Assembly: GCF_000210295.1 (NCBI RefSeq)
Contig: NC_026743.1
Coordinates: forward strand, 1,426,001 to 1,490,000
Source: Trypanosoma brucei gambiense DAL972
Taxonomy: Eukaryota; Euglenozoa; Kinetoplastea; Trypanosomatida; Trypanosomatidae
DNA: 64,000 bases
Direction of reading: 5' to 3'
Part shown: positions 1-10,409 of the stretch, piece by piece
How the letters are laid out: each line of letters opens with the position of its first letter
How positions within the stretch are numbered: position 1 is the first letter of the stretch
The notes under the pieces: model-generated
The model's input: the letters and a program-made list of their open reading frames with translations, nothing else
What the model was told of the DNA's origin: nothing
Databases searched by the model: none
Made by a program: the position numbers and the translations under genes

Positions 1-835
1 TGCTACTCATACGATTGATCAGAACATCAAGTTCTTGCGATACAGATGCTTCTACATTACGCGTAGCAGTGCCCTTCATCTGCAATTCCATTACTTCCGG
101 TACCTCACCACGCACAATGATGTTGCAATGCTTGAGAACATTAAAACGCTTGTCGCTGCCATTTAAACGTAATTCACCTTCCGCTTGCAGAGCAGCATGT
201 ATGTCCTCCGGAACCACACCCAAGTCTTTCACCGTTGCCACTATAGCACGCGCAACAGCAGCCTTCTGCAACTCCCAACGCTTCCCTTCGCGCTTCAGAT
301 ATGCATCCAAAATTTCCATGCGCTCTTTTTCAAGGCAATCCGCTTCGACGCTCCCTGGTTGCAGTGGATTTTCGTTGTCGTCGGCGAGAGCCATTTCGAA
401 AGCGGACTCAAGCAGTGTCAATCGTAAAGCGTCAGGATTTTTCCAAAACGGGAGGGGCTCACTGTCCTTTACTTCCGCTGCTTCTGCCACTTTCTCTCCC
501 AAATATGGGGCGCCTGGTGCATCATTGTGGAGTATCTCAATACTCTCCAAACGACTCTGGGAAGAAACCCCCCGAACAACATTGCTGGTTAAAAACTCAA
601 CAGTTTCCTCACTCACCACCGGTACGGGGTCATTGGGTACTTTACTGCGTCCGCCCTCTTCGGCACATTTTTGTTCGATATCATCCAAACGAGTTGTCCT
701 CTTCACTAACCCAGCCAGTACAGAAGCGAGGTCAGAAGCCCGTTCTGTCTCACCATTAGCGATACATATGGTTAACTCCCGATGTAAACGAAGGGCTGCC
801 GGGTTCGTGCGGAAAACATTCGACAGAACGGTCAT
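1..835 (-). CDS. Unidentified protein, N-terminal 278 residues (3' end outside window)
   Basis: The minus frame from the ATG at 835 stays open to the left edge, giving 278 codons with no stop. An in-frame TGA lies 9 nt upstream of the ATG, which fixes this start. The visible protein begins MTVLSNVFRTNPAALRLHREL and is acidic, helical and soluble-looking, with a charged helix around residues 165-215 (EKERMEILDAYLKREGKRWE). I see no signal peptide, membrane segment or recognisable domain. The long plus-strand frame over the same DNA is its antisense shadow, because every neighbouring gene is on the minus strand. I do not recognise the family, and the missing C-terminus may hold the diagnostic domain. 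Existence is fairly sure; function is unknown. Confidence 0.72.
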   Translation of the reverse strand, partial: MTVLSNVFRTNPAALRLHRELTICIANGETERASDLASVLAGLVKRTTRLDDIEQKCAEEGGRSKVPNDPVPVVSEETVEFLTSNVVRGVSSQSRLESIEILHNDAPGAPYLGEKVAEAAEVKDSEPLPFWKNPDALRLTLLESAFEMALADDNENPLQPGSVEADCLEKERMEILDAYLKREGKRWELQKAAVARAIVATVKDLGVVPEDIHAALQAEGELRLNGSDKRFNVLKHCNIIVRGEVPEVMELQMKGTATRNVEASVSQELDVLINRMSS

Positions 836-2270
836 GGCGTCAGGTCACTTGCGCTCCTTCCCTACAGCCTCCACGCCAATCGCGTTATTCTCTCGCATCT
901 CCGAGAGCGGCGTAACTGAATTCCCCGTCACACGGCCCGAGGGAATCCCCTCATGGCAGCTGCGGCGCTGGGATGTCATTGGGTTTCTGAAACGAAATGT
1001 ACAATACCATGAAGAATCACTAAAGAGGGAGTTGATTATAACCTTTTTCGTACGGTAAAAAGACATCCTCGACTCCCCTTTTCTCCCTCCTCCTCCCCTG
1101 TTGCTACCGTGGTGGACAGCAGCACCTCACGCATGGCAACATACGCAGTGCAAGAGTTAACGCATCAAAAAGAGAAGGAAGAGGAAATAACAGCACGATC
1201 GAGAAGTGGAGAATCAGCACGTGGAAGCAACAACTGACAATTCACTCGATCATGTCGCCCAGCAGCACAAAACCCGTCACGTGAGATCCAACAAAAAAAA
1301 TTCACTGAGCAATCCCTTTTTTTCTTAGTAATCACACCGAATATGTTCAGTGCACAAACGAATAAATAATTTATGGTATCTAGGAGGATGTTTCTTTTCT
1401 GGTATTCTTTTTTTTTCCTTCGCACTTATCCAAGGATCTATTACAGCACCACTTTAAATCTCAATCACAACCGCTCCCAACTATTCTAAGGGATCGCAGC
1501 ATCAGCAGTAACAAAGCAACAGGAAAAGCGGAAGAGCAACGGCGCCGGTCAACCCCGCCACCGAGCACAACACGCACAAACACTCACACAAACAAACAAA
1601 CCGTTCACTGGTACCACTACCGGCATCGGCGCTACAACTCAATGCGGTTTTGTTTTCCCCTTTTCCAGTGACTCCTCCCCCCTTTTTTTATTATTTCAAT
1701 ACCGGTGATATTAATGATCTCTAACACATAAACAAATCAAGCACAAAAATATGGCATCCCCCATGACCACCTTGTTGCGTAACACTGCATATATATATAT
1801 TTAAGTATTTATGTAAGTACTTATAAATCTGTGTCGAGGACAAGGGAACAGTTAACAACAAATAAACGAAACTAAACTACAGAAAAAAAAAAGTGACACA
1901 ACAAGTACCAATATAATGGTCAACCAAATTGACAAAGACACGACAAAACGTGAAAGGCTGTCGCCATTTGTGTACACACGAAAGGAAAAAGTTATCACTT
2001 TCCTTCAGTTCTGTTACCCTTTTTTTTTCACTGCACGAAGACGTGGAATGGAGAAGGAGAGCGAAGGGACCTTTTGTTCTCTTTTGTTTTCGTTTTCTTT
2101 TTAAAATCCCCGCTTCAATTCCTCTTCTGCTCCACCCGCCATCACCACTAATCCCAACATACACCACCACATATTCTCATCCGTATGCATTTCCAATCTA
2201 TGTATCTTCTATGGTGATATAACAAGCGAGTGTTTATATCTCCACATACGAGTCAACGAAAAAAAAAAAC
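836..2270. other. Intergenic spacer, 1.4 kb
   Basis: AT-rich spacer holding the leader of the gene at 1-835 and the 3' UTR of the gene at 2271-4670. Plus-strand purine runs around 1165-1190 (polypyrimidine on the sense strand) are splice-tract candidates. There is a short TA run near 1790-1801. A 73-codon minus frame at 845-1066 is most likely an upstream ORF. No other gene is supported. Confidence 0.6.
987..1010 (-). promoter_or_regulatory. Candidate trans-splice acceptor for the gene at 1-835
   Basis: The minus strand reads catttcgtttcag, a short pyrimidine-rich stretch ending in AG at 988-987, about 150 nt upstream of the ATG at 835. A stronger polypyrimidine tract lies farther out (plus-strand purines around 1165-1190). 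A leader spliced at 988 would still carry upstream ATGs. Confidence 0.35.
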
Positions 2271-4670
2271 CTATACAACCAACGAGTCCATGTACCTCTG
2301 TGCCAAGGACGGATCCAACTCAGCCCGGCGCCGGAAGTGATGGTCTTCTTTTAGCTTACTCTTTAACAGTTGAAGTTTCTTCATACTCTCTGACGACACT
2401 TTCAAGGCACTGAGACGATCCTCACTCTTCTTAGCAGAATTGTAAAGCTTCTCACACGTTCGATTTCTGGGAATGGAGTGGCCGCGACGCGAAGGTGGCC
2501 GCGTTGAAGATCCACTCTCAACATTTGCCTTTCTCCTTCTAATCGACGCCGCCGTAGGCTTATTTATGCTAAGAATCGCCTCCTGGCGGTTCCTACTCTG
2601 AGGCGAGTTTGTCCGCGGCCTGAAAGTGCACTCAGCCATCTGCGCTACCTCCATTTGGTTGCGTATAGCATTAAGATTGATTTCACTACGCCGCGCAAGG
2701 CGGGCATTAAGCAACTCCTCTTGTTCCCTATTTAGTCGCTTCGGACGAATATATTCTTGTAGCTTTTCTGGGTCATCGAGGAGTTTGGTACACAACACCG
2801 CGGCGCATTCCTCCTCTTCCTGAGGCGTGAGCATGCGTTCGGAGCTATCAAGGCCCACCTTCCGGAGAACTCGGGTAAACAAGAGTTCCTCCAGCTCCAT
2901 CTGTTCCCTTTCTTGTCGAGCGCGTTGACGTCGTTCCTCATGCCATTCCCTAAATTTTGCCGCATCGCTGTACAGACGCTCGTGTAAACCATCATCGAAG
3001 CTCGACGAAGGTGTCCTACGCCTCCTTGGCGTACTTCCCTGACTACTATGACGTCGGGCGGAGCTCTGTTGGTGCAACCGCTCAAACAGTTCACTACGTT
3101 TCCGCTCCACCTCCCTTCGCCGCCGGAGACGCCGCTCCTCAGTCTCATCGTCTTCACTGAGCAATTGGTTTCTGGCATTTTCTAGGTTCAGGTAAAGAAG
3201 CAAACGGGAACGACGCTCATCACGATCACGCCGATTGTTCATGTGATACAACCGCACGTGCGGATCACTCAACATTGCCTGCTCCAGCTCCATGTCGAGT
3301 GACTGCATCTCGTCACGTACCACCGTAAGTTCCTTCTCTATTTTCGCTAGTAACTCCTGACGCTTTTTTTGGCGCACTCGCATCGGTGAGCACGACGACC
3401 GGTGCACTTTAAACATCTCTAGTGCAGGGCTGGTAGCATGGGAGACGTTAGGATTCGTTCCCATCAGATAGTGCTGCGACACTGTCAAATCCGAATATCT
3501 AGGGGATGTTAGAAGGCATCTGCTACGTTGCGAATGTGGCGTATCGTGCTGCGTATGGGGGCTTGGTCGTCGACTTCCCGTGTTAGACGAAGGTGGCTCA
3601 TTGTTATAATATCTTGGTTTCCAGTCACCCGCTCTACCACGAGAATAACTACTCGCATCGGAATTCGTATAGCGTCCTTCACTGCGATGCGAGCCGTAAC
3701 TCCTACGACCACCGTCGGTTCGTGAGGTACCGCGTATCCCTTCTCTTCTTCCACTCAGTGGTGTCACACTACCACTCCCGCTTCGTCGGCTCCGTGATGA
3801 GTGCCTGCCGCCAGGTCCTCGTCTGCTGTCAAGGCTCGACGCAGATGAGCACCTGTTACCTCGGAGCCCACGTTGCTCTTGGACTTCATGCTCGAAAAAA
3901 CAAGATTTCACGGAAGAGCGTTTGATGGGTGTCGCGCTCCCAGCTCTGCGACGCTCATTTGCCAACCCGGATGAAGCGGGTGTGCCATGACGGACCGCTT
4001 CTGCCGGTCGACATGAATTGAGGGGTGCTCCATCTGCGGTGTCGGTAGACAACTTACTACGATTGGGGCTCAGGAGAGAGGAGGCTGATGTGCCTCGCAT
4101 GTTAGAGGATGGTTCAACCTCAAACACAATACTTGTCGTGGTTGGAGACCTGGACAACACTGACTCACCATCGACAAAAGTGAATTTAATGGATGACGCA
4201 CGATCATCATCATCGACAGCAACAACAGAACTGATATTGCCAACAGCATGTTTATTTATCTCGAAGGGCTTCTCAACCTCTGCACTCGTAGGCAGGGTGT
4301 CACCCTTGCCATTGAGAGGTTTACTCCGGCCAGCAACATTGGAGTCAGAAGTCTTATTTGAGCGCTCATGCTTTTGGTCAAACGTGGAGAATTCATCGCC
4401 GAGCACTCTCACCGTTGGAGCTGGTACAGAATCGTTCACACATTCAAATATTTCTTCCACACTCGCTCCCTCAACCCTATCTTGGGTGACGTCATGAAAC
4501 CTGTTGCTGTGCGGTGACGGAGCGAGCGAGGGAAGCACCATTACGGGAGACACTTGGTCCTGTACGGCAACCGCGCCCCGCGGTGGGGGAGGCGTGTCCG
4601 GTGTTGACGCACCAGTTTCCCTCGAACAATACGTGGATGAATCATCTTCTGACATCGTTTGAATCCCCAT
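2271..4670 (-). CDS. Ser/Arg-rich coiled-coil protein, function unknown (799 aa)
   Basis: The open frame extends back to a GTG at 4724, but the first ATG is at 4670 (MGIQTMSEDD) and I use that; a second ATG lies five codons further in. Residues 1 to about 420 are low complexity and rich in Ser, Arg, Pro and Gly, likely disordered. Residues about 430-620 are highly charged and heptad-like (KKRQELLAKIEKELTVVRDE, RRRREVERKRSELFERLHQQ), predicted as coiled coil. The tail carries AECTFRPRTN near residue 678 and LYNSAKK near 745. In my experience such CTFxPxxN and LYxxAxK motifs recur in kinetoplastid cytoskeletal and flagellar proteins. There is no catalytic motif. A cytoskeletal or basal-body role is inference only. 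The sense strand has a good splice acceptor at 4820. Confidence 0.8.
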   Translation of the reverse strand: MGIQTMSEDDSSTYCSRETGASTPDTPPPPRGAVAVQDQVSPVMVLPSLAPSPHSNRFHDVTQDRVEGASVEEIFECVNDSVPAPTVRVLGDEFSTFDQKHERSNKTSDSNVAGRSKPLNGKGDTLPTSAEVEKPFEINKHAVGNISSVVAVDDDDRASSIKFTFVDGESVLSRSPTTTSIVFEVEPSSNMRGTSASSLLSPNRSKLSTDTADGAPLNSCRPAEAVRHGTPASSGLANERRRAGSATPIKRSSVKSCFFEHEVQEQRGLRGNRCSSASSLDSRRGPGGRHSSRSRRSGSGSVTPLSGRREGIRGTSRTDGGRRSYGSHRSEGRYTNSDASSYSRGRAGDWKPRYYNNEPPSSNTGSRRPSPHTQHDTPHSQRSRCLLTSPRYSDLTVSQHYLMGTNPNVSHATSPALEMFKVHRSSCSPMRVRQKKRQELLAKIEKELTVVRDEMQSLDMELEQAMLSDPHVRLYHMNNRRDRDERRSRLLLYLNLENARNQLLSEDDETEERRLRRRREVERKRSELFERLHQQSSARRHSSQGSTPRRRRTPSSSFDDGLHERLYSDAAKFREWHEERRQRARQEREQMELEELLFTRVLRKVGLDSSERMLTPQEEEECAAVLCTKLLDDPEKLQEYIRPKRLNREQEELLNARLARRSEINLNAIRNQMEVAQMAECTFRPRTNSPQSRNRQEAILSINKPTAASIRRRKANVESGSSTRPPSRRGHSIPRNRTCEKLYNSAKKSEDRLSALKVSSESMKKLQLLKSKLKEDHHFRRRAELDPSLAQRYMDSLVV

Positions 4671-5043
4671 CCGGTAACCCTCCTTCACTGTCTTTTTATG
4701 CGATATAAAATGAAACACGGCCACCGCAACGGGTTACGCAGTCGAGATGCACCAAAAGCGCCAACACTGAGGGATGTGTAATCCTCTCAAACAGCGTAGC
4801 TTTCCAAAACTGTAATCACTAAGGAAAAACACGAACAAAGAAAATAACGGTGACACTTCACCAAGGAATTAAGGTACGACCGCACAACGCAGCCACAAAT
4901 GAAGCGGTGTTGTCAGTGAAAATAATAACAATAATAACCGTACATTTACACGTTAATTTCCACCCCCCCCCCAACACACACACTTCCCCCATGGTGTTGA
5001 TAACAAATGAAAAGGGCGCCGTTAAAACATCCGTACCCTACAC
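4671..5043. other. Intergenic spacer, 0.37 kb
   Basis: Leader of the coiled-coil gene plus 3' UTR of the exonuclease gene. It contains the acceptor at 4820 and a run of ten C (4963-4972, G10 on the transcribed sense strand). No gene. Confidence 0.6.
4819..4849 (-). promoter_or_regulatory. Trans-splice acceptor for the gene at 2271-4670
   Basis: The sense strand reads a T-rich tract ending tttttccttag, with AG at 4820-4819. It is about 150 nt upstream of the chosen ATG at 4670. Confidence 0.5.
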
Positions 5044-7419
5044 TCAGGAAAGTTTTTTCCGTTTTACTTTTTTATTCTTACCTTTCGACCGTATGACGTC
5101 TTTAACCGATTGTGTTCTGTGCCGCTTTCCGGGAGCACTGGCACCTTCACGCTCTGAAATGAGTGTTTCACCTTCACGGTGCCGCTTGCGTTCAAGCTGA
5201 CATTTTTTATCTACGTCTCCACTTGAGGAAAGCTCGGGCTCTTTACTTTTCGAGTTAATGATTTGTGGTGCTTCCACGTAGTCGTGAGAAATGCGCAACG
5301 CCTTGAAGAGTATATCTCTCCGGGTAGCGTCCGTAGCTGCATTGCTTTTGTGGTTGGTTTGTTCACTCACAAGAACAGGTGCCATGCGACGTAGCTCGAA
5401 GCTGTAAGACATTTTTGCACACGATCTGCCAGTAGTCAAGAGGCCACTGCTCGACAGGGCGGCAACTCCTTTTCCTTCGTCTCCCGCAACGGCGCCGAGA
5501 GTAGATGTGGCGGTCTCTTTACCGGCAAGCGCGCCCAAAGTGGGTATACACAACTCAATCGTGCGCCGCCATGCCAAGAGCAACCGAGAAAACGTGGACA
5601 ACCTACCCCCAAATTCTGCGACGCTGTTGGAAATTTTGCTGTAGTTTCTCGGACTATGTTTGAGGCAATCCATAATGTTCTTGCGACTCACCTCCGCCGT
5701 CGTGAATGGTGCAAGAAATCTTGATAACTGTACGCAGCGCTGCGCACCAGCGGCCGTAACGGCGGATGCGAGTGTGCCCGCAACGTCCGTTTGAAGCACC
5801 ATTCGACTTTCCCCACGACCGGACCGTATCCTAGCTGCAGTTATTGCCTCTTCAACAGCCGACACGCCCTTAGCAGCGCTGGACAACACATCTGTTGTAG
5901 CCGAACCTACAAGTGGAAAGTGCAACGTTCTCTTCTTTGTTTGGTTGAGCACTGACAGAAAAGCCGCAACACTAGGAACGGAAACCACCTCTGAAATATT
6001 CCTTGTGTCCAAAAAAGTATCGTCCACTCGACCCGCCGCTACCCTTCCAACGTTGCAAGCAACGATGTATCGGAGAGCAGCGTAAGCGGCATGCGAAAGA
6101 TACAACAAGGTCCTTTCTTTGTCTTCATCGGTCATTGGGCGCGATTGTACATCTGCATACTGTGCTGTATCCAGTAAAGTGCACAGAAAGGAACAATCTA
6201 CGACAACGGAAGCAATATCATCAGATTGCTGGCCCTTTATACTAAGGATGCCGTTGAGGTCAAACAGCGTGCGGCCCATCTCTTTCTCCCTTTCCGACTC
6301 AGCAGTATTGTATTTCATCTTGCAGTACGCCCTCCAGCATGACTGAATATCCACTTTTGTTGCGCCACGGATGACAGGTGGTACACTGCCTCCGTTTCCC
6401 ATAACGATAATGAAGAGGAACACCATGTCCACACAGCTGTTCTGAAGAATTTCAGCCACAGCTGCTTGAGAAACCATGGTTGGCACGCAAGTGGATGGAC
6501 CTGCTTTCGGTGGGTGCAGTTCATTGTCCATATTGCCGCCACCATTACGAGTATCCCTGAGACCTTCACTTTGCGCGTGGTCATCGTCATCATCTGAGTC
6601 ACCTAACACAACACGCACACCAGTCGAGACCATTGGTCCATCAACCTTCTTCCTGCGAGTAATTTGCTCCTCTCCATCTCCCTCCGTTCCCATTTGTTCG
6701 GCATGGAAAATGCTATCGGTGCTTCCGACTGGACCGCTATCGACCGTCATATCCTTCTCTTCCTCCACACTCGTCTCCGCGCCGCTAATAAACGCCTCCA
6801 TGCATACGCCAACATGAGCCAATACGTGTGAAACACGAAGCACGCACATATCAATCATCGTGTCGCGCAACTTTGTTACGATGGAAACTGTATGGGGTGC
6901 AGGACCACAAAGAGCGCCACAGAGAACGTCAGAATCTTCCGATATCATGCAGAAAGTTGGTAGTTTATCGCTTCCACCATTGGTAAAAACTTGCATTATA
7001 ATGAACCTCTGAATGTCCAATATCTTGTAATCTGCTTCACCAGCAACATGACGACCACTGATTAAGACTTGTGGAACGCTCTCACCCCCACATTGCTCGT
7101 AATGGCGCTGCAGGTCGCTGCCAAAGCGCTGAATGACCACATCAGTGTCCAACACTGTCGAGTGCGTCCGTTGAGCCCTCGCCGTGTCACTGCGCTGCCG
7201 CTGCCCGTCTACAGCGAAAATAACAGCTTGACGCACCTGCACTTGAGAACGACGAAGGAACGCCCCCAACACCTCAAGACCAATGGTTTGGGCTGCATTT
7301 GTAGCATCAATTAGAATAAAGTCAAAGCACAGAGGCGTTGCAACACTGTCCCGGGGTAACCGGCAGAGCGCCCCCGGGGCCGTGCGGGATACAAACTTTA
7401 GGAAGTCTGGCACACCCAT
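5044..7419 (-). CDS. XRN-family 5'-3' exoribonuclease (791 aa)
   Basis: The N-terminus MGVPDFLKFVS matches the MGVPxFxRWL opening of XRN nucleases, and the ATG at 7419 is the natural start. Acidic residues expected for the metal-binding active site are visible: ILIDATN (Asp38), FAVDGQRQR (Asp71), GEADYKI (Glu128, Asp130; usually GEGEHKI) and SEDSDVL (Glu161, Asp162, Asp164; usually GLDADLI). A second conserved block follows after a long acidic insert (VFLFIIVMGNGGSVPPV, usually LCxLVGNDFLPHLP). The basic C-terminus, rich in Lys, suggests a nuclear localisation signal. At 791 aa it is short for Xrn1 and closer to the smaller trypanosome XRNs. T. brucei has four (XRNA-D); I cannot say which this is, B or C being most likely by size. 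The role would be RNA decay or processing from a 5' monophosphate end. Divergence in the DGxAPRxKxxQQR region is notable. Confidence 0.88.
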   Translation of the reverse strand: MGVPDFLKFVSRTAPGALCRLPRDSVATPLCFDFILIDATNAAQTIGLEVLGAFLRRSQVQVRQAVIFAVDGQRQRSDTARAQRTHSTVLDTDVVIQRFGSDLQRHYEQCGGESVPQVLISGRHVAGEADYKILDIQRFIIMQVFTNGGSDKLPTFCMISEDSDVLCGALCGPAPHTVSIVTKLRDTMIDMCVLRVSHVLAHVGVCMEAFISGAETSVEEEKDMTVDSGPVGSTDSIFHAEQMGTEGDGEEQITRRKKVDGPMVSTGVRVVLGDSDDDDDHAQSEGLRDTRNGGGNMDNELHPPKAGPSTCVPTMVSQAAVAEILQNSCVDMVFLFIIVMGNGGSVPPVIRGATKVDIQSCWRAYCKMKYNTAESEREKEMGRTLFDLNGILSIKGQQSDDIASVVVDCSFLCTLLDTAQYADVQSRPMTDEDKERTLLYLSHAAYAALRYIVACNVGRVAAGRVDDTFLDTRNISEVVSVPSVAAFLSVLNQTKKRTLHFPLVGSATTDVLSSAAKGVSAVEEAITAARIRSGRGESRMVLQTDVAGTLASAVTAAGAQRCVQLSRFLAPFTTAEVSRKNIMDCLKHSPRNYSKISNSVAEFGGRLSTFSRLLLAWRRTIELCIPTLGALAGKETATSTLGAVAGDEGKGVAALSSSGLLTTGRSCAKMSYSFELRRMAPVLVSEQTNHKSNAATDATRRDILFKALRISHDYVEAPQIINSKSKEPELSSSGDVDKKCQLERKRHREGETLISEREGASAPGKRHRTQSVKDVIRSKGKNKKVKRKKLS

Positions 7420-7480
7420 ATATAAATATATATATATGCCGCTACTTGACGTCAGTTATATCAGACAATTCCTCTACTCA

Positions 7481-7498
7481 CTGATGAGGAGAGACAAG
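7481..7498 (-). promoter_or_regulatory. Trans-splice acceptor for the XRN gene
   Basis: The sense strand reads cttgtctctcctcatcag with AG at 7482-7481. This gives a leader of about 60 nt before the ATG at 7419. Confidence 0.55.
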
Positions 7499-8351
7499 TT
7501 CTCTTTTTTTTTTTTAATTTTTATCAACTAACCTATCCCTATTAAACGACTTTCAAAGGTAACATATTCATGACAATAACAAAAGCAAATGCCAAAGGCA
7601 ATAATGAGACAGCTGGTGAGGTACACCCTATATGCTTCAGGAATAGTAAACGAAAAAGGTATTGCAACATGAGAAAGAAAGCTAAAGAGAAAGACTCAAA
7701 CAAAAATAGAAGAATGGTAGGTACGTTATGGTGTCTCGCTAATCCGAAAGAAAACTAAGAATTAAAAAAAAAAGAGGTGAAAAGCCCAAGAATAAAAAAA
7801 AAATCGCGCATCATCACAATGGAACTAACCAAACGACCGAAGCCATCCCTATATGTAAGGAAAGGAAGAAGAGAAAAAGAGTACAACTGAAAGGGCTTCA
7901 TGCACATGCTTCCCCTCTAAAAGGCTTAACCATGGGTTACTAAGGCAGCTAACTATTCCAACCACACACATATTACAGTTAGAGAACAGGAAATGCAACG
8001 ACCGCGATAATGGCGCCGCTGACAGCAGGTTTAACGGGCACATTTGGCATGTCATCTACGGCTACTGCAAAACAAAAAGAAGGAAAGAAAGAAAGGAAAC
8101 AGCAGCAACAACGGAAGCCAAAAAAATACACCAAAAAATGGATATATACATCCATATAACGCCGCTGATGAGAGGACATACAATAAGAAGAGATAATAAC
8201 CGCACCATTAGATACCCTAATGCCCGCACAGAAAAATAAGAAGGAAAACATTATATGGAGGGAGATGTATACCTCTCTACATATATCATATGTTTTGTAT
8301 ATCAAGTATTATATAATATATATTTCGTACGTATCAAAAACGTTGAATGCT

Positions 8352-8378
8352 GATAATAATAATAATAATAATGATAAT
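8352..8378. repeat. (ATA)n microsatellite
   Basis: A run of about seven ATA/AAT units with one interruption, in the 3' flank of kinase copy 1. Confidence 0.85.
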
Positions 8379-8936
8379 CAAGTAGGTGACAAAGGTAACA
8401 AGTTGGTGGAGAGCATACACCATGACACCAAATAAACACATACATGCATCTATATACGTAAACTAAATTAAAAGTACATACCACACATATCTATAAGGGG
8501 AAAAACCTACAAATAATATTATTTACTATGAAGCATTAATGACGGCATATAGACACCGTTCACATCACCGAACTAAACCGCCGGTACATATCAATGGCTT
8601 CAAAAACTCAATCACAGGAATGACAATAAAAAAACAATACAAACAATAAAACGAAAAAAACAACGATAAACCTAAAAGGGAAAGAAAAACAACAACCCAG
8701 AGGTAAATAAAATTACATTGCCTTTCCACAGACATTTTAACCCAGAACATCTTAAATACAGAAAAAGAGAAAAAAATCAAATGATCGAAAATAAAAACAA
8801 AACTACAAATCAATGAAAAGAAATATTAACCAGCAGCGAACACAAAAAAATAGAGAAAAAGAAAAAAACAAATCTTAAATCGTACAGTCACAAAAAATAA
8901 AACATTATAAATTCAAAAGGAAAAAGATATAAAGCA

Positions 8937-10409
8937 TTACAATCCAAGAACCTCCTGTATTTTCTGCATCCATGCATCACGCTTAGCAGGGCTACGGGCT
9001 TGAAAAAGAAGACGCCTCCCTGCCTTGAAAGCAACAGCGAACACGTTAGGAGCGTTGGAGCCGGTATACTTGCTCGGCACCGGGAATACATCCTCCAGGT
9101 CCGTGAATGGAGTGGCAATACACTGCCGTTGCAAAGTGTCTTTTGAAATGGCAAGCACAAGGTGAAGACTCTTAAACTTCGGAAGCTTCCCAACACTAAG
9201 GTCCTCACCATTCTCGAGCTCAGCACGGATGCACAGGTATCGTCGCTTCCATGACATGTCACTACTCTGTTTCTTTATTATACCCTCATACAGTGTCACG
9301 TCACCAAGGCCACTGCAGGGAGTTGCACCCTCCAGTACCGCAGTGGATATCGCGGCACTGTACGATTCATCCATTTGATTTACAATGCTTCTTTTCTCAG
9401 CTCGTAGTAGTTGCTTAATGTTACGGATATCGGAAGGAATCACGTCACGTAGTGGACCTTCAAATGCTGGTTGTGTTTGCACAATCTCAAGCAAACCAGA
9501 CATAAACAGTTTGCAGATGGGCATATCCAACAACTTCCCACTGCAAGGTCGCTGCTTAGGATCACTGCTCAACAAAAGGGAAACAATTTCAGCCATCTCG
9601 GGACTCGTTTCAGGTGGTAACGGATCGTACTGTCCGCTCAGGGTTCTATTCATCACGTCACGCATACTCTCCCCATCAAACGGACGCCTGAGTGTCAACA
9701 GTTCATATAAGAGGACACCAAGAGAGAACAAGTCGGCTTTCTTGCTGTATGGTTTCCGACGCCAAATCTCCGGTGCAACGTAATATGGCGTACCACAGAA
9801 CGTCTTTCCAACATCATCAGAGACTGTCGCAGAATACATTTTGGTGAATCCAAAGTCTCCAAGCTTTATTAGGCCGTTGCTGCACAGGAGGATGTTCGCT
9901 GACTTGATATCACGATGGATCATATGCCGCGAGTGTACATGATGAAGTGCAAGGAGAACCTGAATGAACAACAACCCAGCCTCATGCTCACGGAATGCGC
10001 GTGATGTTTTTGCACGGCTTTTGATTTCCTGCCGGAGGTCTCCAGCATTTGCGTAGTCGAGCACCAGTGCTATCATCAGCACATTCACCTCATTCTGTGG
10101 ATCTTTCTTCGCAAAGTCCTCATGGCACTTCAGGATTGAAAAGAAATCACAGTTCATCAAACAGTGTACCTCAGCCTGTGCGCGGTTTTTGTCTCCTTCG
10201 TTCATACCTTCCAAGTCCACAACCTTCACTGCAAACGTTTCACCATCGGACGTCCGTTTGGCACACAACACCGTACCGGTGGCACCTGAACCCAGAACCC
10301 GTTTAATCCAATATTTCTTCTTCTGCTCTTTCGCTGTGGCTTCGTCTTTTGCGAAAGCCTCACCGAAGGTGCGGCACACACGCCCAATCATTGCATCCGT
10401 TGACGACAT
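8937..10409 (-). CDS. NRK: NIMA-related Ser/Thr kinase with PH domain, copy 1 (490 aa)
   Basis: Complete Nek-type kinase domain: glycine loop VLGSGATGTV (residues 38-47), catalytic Lys62 in AVKV, HRDIKSANILL with catalytic Asp167, DFGFT (Asp185) and GTPYYVAPEIW (207-216). A linker is followed by a PH domain of about residues 371-488 ending in the usual Trp (Trp480 in DAWMQKIQEVL). T. brucei NrkA/NrkB are known as a near-identical tandem pair with developmental control at translation; this is one of them, but I cannot assign A or B. It is the last copy in transcription order. Its body is nearly identical to copy 3 except for the last 30 or so codons (KAGRRLLFQARSPAK, ending EVLGL without GDAE) and an unrelated 3' flank. 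The 114 nt upstream match copy 2. Confidence 0.95.
   Translation of the reverse strand: MSSTDAMIGRVCRTFGEAFAKDEATAKEQKKKYWIKRVLGSGATGTVLCAKRTSDGETFAVKVVDLEGMNEGDKNRAQAEVHCLMNCDFFSILKCHEDFAKKDPQNEVNVLMIALVLDYANAGDLRQEIKSRAKTSRAFREHEAGLLFIQVLLALHHVHSRHMIHRDIKSANILLCSNGLIKLGDFGFTKMYSATVSDDVGKTFCGTPYYVAPEIWRRKPYSKKADLFSLGVLLYELLTLRRPFDGESMRDVMNRTLSGQYDPLPPETSPEMAEIVSLLLSSDPKQRPCSGKLLDMPICKLFMSGLLEIVQTQPAFEGPLRDVIPSDIRNIKQLLRAEKRSIVNQMDESYSAAISTAVLEGATPCSGLGDVTLYEGIIKKQSSDMSWKRRYLCIRAELENGEDLSVGKLPKFKSLHLVLAISKDTLQRQCIATPFTDLEDVFPVPSKYTGSNAPNVFAVAFKAGRRLLFQARSPAKRDAWMQKIQEVLGL

Larger units (their letters stand above)
7420..8936. other. Intergenic spacer, 1.5 kb
   Basis: Strongly AT-rich, with poly(A/T) runs and an (AAT)n tract at 8352-8378. 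It holds the XRN leader and the 3' UTR of kinase copy 1. Short frames on both strands are low complexity and have no coding character. I see no RNA gene. Confidence 0.6.

Noticed and set aside
15..1058. 347-codon plus-strand frame
   Set aside because: It is antisense to an open minus frame with a clear start at 835, in a window where all genes are on the minus strand. Composition (Ser/Arg/Thr-rich) is typical of a shadow.
4671..4724. N-terminal extension of the coiled-coil gene
   Set aside because: It starts with GTG, which is not a normal start in trypanosomes.
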